Below are positions 6,029-7,729 of a stretch of 7,729 nucleotides of DNA, piece by piece. A program made the translations under genes and the position numbers. The stretch spans positions 1 through 7,729 of the forward strand of contig CAMPGP010000095.1 in the NCBI GenBank assembly GCA_946885545.1, in the 5' to 3' direction. Under the pieces are notes generated by a model. That model did no database searches. It was not told where the DNA came from and saw nothing but the letters and a program-made list of their open reading frames with translations. The stretch comes from an uncultured Altererythrobacter sp. (GTDB lineage Bacteria > Pseudomonadota > Alphaproteobacteria > Sphingomonadales > Sphingomonadaceae). Positions within the stretch are counted from its first letter, which is position 1; each line of letters begins with the position of its first letter.

Positions 6029-6036
6029 CGGGGCGC

Positions 6037-6066
6037 AGAATGCCACGAAACGCGCGCCATTGCCAA
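6037..6066 (-). promoter_or_regulatory. Possible promoter of the CBS-erpA-xth operon
   Basis: On the - strand, TTGGCA (6061-6066) is followed after 18 nt by CATTCT (6037-6042). This gives a start point near 6030 and a leader of about 16 nt containing the AGGAGG site. The -35 is fair and the -10 weak. The 71-nt divergent gap would also have to hold any promoter for the + strand gene at 6086. Confidence 0.3.
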
Positions 6067-6073
6067 CCGGGCC

Positions 6074-6080
6074 GGAGAGG
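6074..6080 (+). promoter_or_regulatory. Ribosome binding site that decides the start of the two-TM protein
   Basis: GGAGAGG ends 5 nt before GTG 6086 and 14 nt before the in-frame ATG 6095. The spacing favours GTG 6086, adding three residues (start codon plus two Gly) before MIPKSP. Confidence 0.55.
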
Positions 6081-6085
6081 ACCAA

Positions 6086-6391
6086 GTGGGCGGGATGATC
6101 CCCAAGTCTCCTCTAGACGATCCCGACAAGGCGGCCTTCGCCTGGGCGCGCTACAAAAGGCTGATGCGCGCGATGGTCGCGGTGACGCTTGCCGTCGTCG
6201 CGCTGGTGCTGGGATACCTCTACGTGAGCGGCAGCGCGCTCTCGATCCACTTCTACATCGCCACGGGGCTCGGCGTGGGCGCTGCGATGATGCTCACCGC
6301 GGCGCTGATGGGGCTGGTGTTCCTGTCGAGCGGAACCGGGCACGACGAAAGCGTGACCGACCTGATGGACGACGACGAGTGGAAACGCTGA
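6086..6391 (+). CDS. Small two-transmembrane protein of unknown function
   Basis: I do not recognise a named family. The protein has 101 residues from GTG 6086 (98 from ATG 6095). A polar N-terminus with PLDDPDKAAFAWARYKRLMR (9-28) is followed by TM1 (about 29-48, AMVAVTLAVVALVLGYLYVS), a short loop SGSALSIH, TM2 (about 56-81, rich in Gly, Ala and Met), and an acidic tail HDESVTDLMDDDEWKR (86-101). The positive RYKRLMR before TM1 suggests a cytoplasmic N-terminus, and so both ends inside, with a short periplasmic loop. Codon use looks like that of the neighbours and a ribosome site is present, so it is probably real. It is divergent from the CBS gene, and its stop lies one base from the stop of the convergent ferredoxin-like gene. 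Confidence 0.8.
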   Translation: MGGMIPKSPLDDPDKAAFAWARYKRLMRAMVAVTLAVVALVLGYLYVSGSALSIHFYIATGLGVGAAMMLTAALMGLVFLSSGTGHDESVTDLMDDDEWKR

Positions 6392-6392
6392 G

Positions 6393-6761
6393 CTAGGTTT
6401 CGGCGGACCGAAGGCGGAATTCTTCCACCGGCTCGCCCCCGATCAGGTGCTGCTGGATGATCCGCTCGAGCACCGGTTCGGTGCATGAATGGTACCATAC
6501 CCGGTCGGGCCAGACGACGGCGATCGGCCCCGCCTCGCACACCTGCAGGCAATCGGCCTTGCTCCGTTGCACGCTGGTCCCGGCGAGGCCGAGTTGCTTG
6601 AGGCGCTTCTTGAGATACTTCCACGCCTGCTCGCCCTCCTCGCGGCGGCAGCATTTCTGCTTCTCCGACACGGCGCAGAGGAAGATGTGTCGCTCCACCC
6701 GCTCACCGCCGATCTTGGCGAGCGCCTTCTGCGCTTTCACGAGATCCTTCGCCGCGCTCAT
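6393..6761 (-). CDS. (2Fe-2S) thioredoxin-like ferredoxin domain protein
   Basis: A 122-residue protein of the thioredoxin-fold [2Fe-2S] ferredoxin type. The cluster-binding pattern is [14 protein letters not shown] with C29 and C37/C38, then [17 protein letters not shown] with C71 and C75, the usual two pairs of the family; C93 is an extra cysteine. The end [21 protein letters not shown] (97-117) is characteristic of these stand-alone ferredoxins. It probably carries electrons in the cytoplasm, but its partner is unknown. The first pair (C-x7/8-C) is closer than the longer spacing in the Aquifex-type ferredoxin. Start ATG 6761 overlaps the peptidase stop (shared ATGA) and has AAGGA at 6765-6769, inside the peptidase gene. 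The overlap argues for translational coupling to the peptidase. Confidence 0.9.
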   Translation of the reverse strand: MSAAKDLVKAQKALAKIGGERVERHIFLCAVSEKQKCCRREEGEQAWKYLKKRLKQLGLAGTSVQRSKADCLQVCEAGPIAVVWPDRVWYHSCTEPVLERIIQQHLIGGEPVEEFRLRSAET

Positions 6762-7729
6762 TCTTCCTTCAGCCAGCGGTCGAGCCAGCTGAACACCGTG
6801 TCATGCCACTGGAGCGAGTTCTTCGCGCCGAGCACCCAGTGGTTCTCCTCCGGGAAGACCAGTAGCTGCGCGGGCACGTTGCGCTCCTGCAGCGCGGTGA
6901 ACGCGCCGAGCGCCTGGGTATAGGGCACGCGAAAGTCCTTCTGTCCGGTCACGACCAGCATCGGGGTCTTCCACTCGTCGACGTGGTGCACCGGGTTCCA
7001 CTTCTCGTAGAGTTCGGGATTCTGCGAATACGATCCGCCGAAGTCCCAGCGCGGAAACCACAGTTCCTCGGTCGCGTAATAGAAGCTGCGCATGTCGAAC
7101 AGGCCGTCGTGCTGCACCAGGCAGTCGAACCGGTCGGGCCATTTACCGGCGATCCAGTTCATCATGTAGCCGCCGTAGCTCGCTCCCATCGCGCAGGCCC
7201 GATCCCCGTCGATCTGCGGATCGAGTTCGAGCGCGGCGGCGAGGCCTTTTTGCAGGTCGACAAGCGGCTTGCCGCCCCAGTCGCGGTTGATCGCATCGGT
7301 GAAGGCCTGGCCGTAACCGGTGCTGCCGTGGAAATCGACCGAGACGACCGCGTAACCCTGGCTCGCGACGACGCGCGGGTTCCAGCGGGTCGACCACGCA
7401 TCGTTGAACGAGCCCTGCGGTCCTCCGTGGACATAAAGGATTGCGGGCATTTCACCCTCGACCCCATCGAGCTTCGTGATCTGGCCCCAGACCGTTGCGC
7501 CGTCGGCGCCTTCGAAGCTGAAGCGGCGGGTGACGATTGGCGCGAGCCGCCCGAGCCGCGACCCGGCAACTTCGGTCAGCGGCATGGCCTGCTGCCAGCC
7601 TTGCGACAGAAACAGCTCGGGCGGCGCGCCGAGCGAATCGCGCGTGAACAACAGCCGGTCGCCCGGAAGTGCCGAGACGTTGCCGATGTGCGCCTCGTTG
7701 CCGGCCATCAGGTCGAGCTCGGTCACTTC
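6758..7729 (-). CDS. S9 family (prolyl oligopeptidase-type) peptidase, C-terminal part
   Basis: The gene continues past the right edge; the frame is open to base 7729, so the GTG at 7724-7726 is probably internal and not a start. Residue numbers here count from that codon. About 60 residues of what looks like the end of a beta-propeller domain precede the alpha/beta-hydrolase domain. That domain shows the oxyanion segment [10 protein letters not shown] (98-107), the nucleophile elbow [11 protein letters not shown] with S183, [13 protein letters not shown] with D264, and FPEENHWVL with H296: a complete Ser-Asp-His triad in the order and spacing of S9 enzymes. Full-length S9 peptidases are about 600-700 residues, so roughly half is missing. 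They cleave peptides, often after Pro or as dipeptidyl/acylaminoacyl peptidases; specificity and secretion cannot be judged without the N-terminus. Confidence 0.95.
   Translation of the reverse strand, partial: EVTELDLMAGNEAHIGNVSALPGDRLLFTRDSLGAPPELFLSQGWQQAMPLTEVAGSRLGRLAPIVTRRFSFEGADGATVWGQITKLDGVEGEMPAILYVHGGPQGSFNDAWSTRWNPRVVASQGYAVVSVDFHGSTGYGQAFTDAINRDWGGKPLVDLQKGLAAALELDPQIDGDRACAMGASYGGYMMNWIAGKWPDRFDCLVQHDGLFDMRSFYYATEELWFPRWDFGGSYSQNPELYEKWNPVHHVDEWKTPMLVVTGQKDFRVPYTQALGAFTALQERNVPAQLLVFPEENHWVLGAKNSLQWHDTVFSWLDRWLKEE

Noticed and set aside
1..7729. Defence system, mobile element, CRISPR array, tRNA or attachment site
   Set aside because: No repeats, integrase, transposase, nuclease-helicase pairs or tRNA-like structures were seen, and gene content and base composition look uniform and housekeeping.

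Overview
The window is a high-GC, tightly packed bacterial chromosomal segment. Its proteins and layout suggest an alphaproteobacterium of the Sphingomonadales, most likely Erythrobacteraceae (Erythrobacter/Qipengyuania/Altererythrobacter type). That placement is inferred from recalled protein similarity (DUF1491, the SleB-like hydrolase, DnaQ-long HPF-PtsN order) and not from a search. Nothing looks mobile: I see no transposase, integrase, tRNA, rRNA, CRISPR array or prophage gene.

Left block, + strand (1-3510). It holds the 3' end of aroE, then coaE (4-nt overlap), dnaQ (DNA polymerase III epsilon), hpf (long ribosome hibernation factor), ptsN (EIIA-Ntr), a PaaI-like hotdog thioesterase and a DUF1491 gene. 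Most junctions are short or overlapping, so this is probably one or two transcripts. Two small hairpins lie in tandem between dnaQ and hpf. The hpf-ptsN gap (144 nt) carries short phased direct repeats.

Middle block (3511-4403). A TTGACA -35 element lies just after DUF1491 and leads, through a leader of about 165 nt, to an exported SleB-like cell wall hydrolase. A strong intrinsic terminator follows the hydrolase gene.

Right block, mostly - strand (4410-7729). A probable operon runs CBS-domain protein -> erpA (Fe-S insertion) -> xth (exonuclease III). Divergent from it is a small two-TM protein of unknown function, whose stop lies one base from the stop of a convergent (2Fe-2S) ferredoxin-like gene. 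That gene overlaps by 4 nt the end of an S9 prolyl oligopeptidase-type peptidase, which runs off the right edge.

Together the genes cover housekeeping work: shikimate and CoA synthesis, replication fidelity, ribosome hibernation, nitrogen-PTS signalling, Fe-S assembly, base-excision repair and peptide breakdown. I found no convincing new defence, mobile or biosynthetic system. The points most worth checking are the unknown two-TM protein, the DUF1491/thioesterase coupling to ptsN, the hpf-flanking hairpins and repeats, and the peptidase-ferredoxin coupling.
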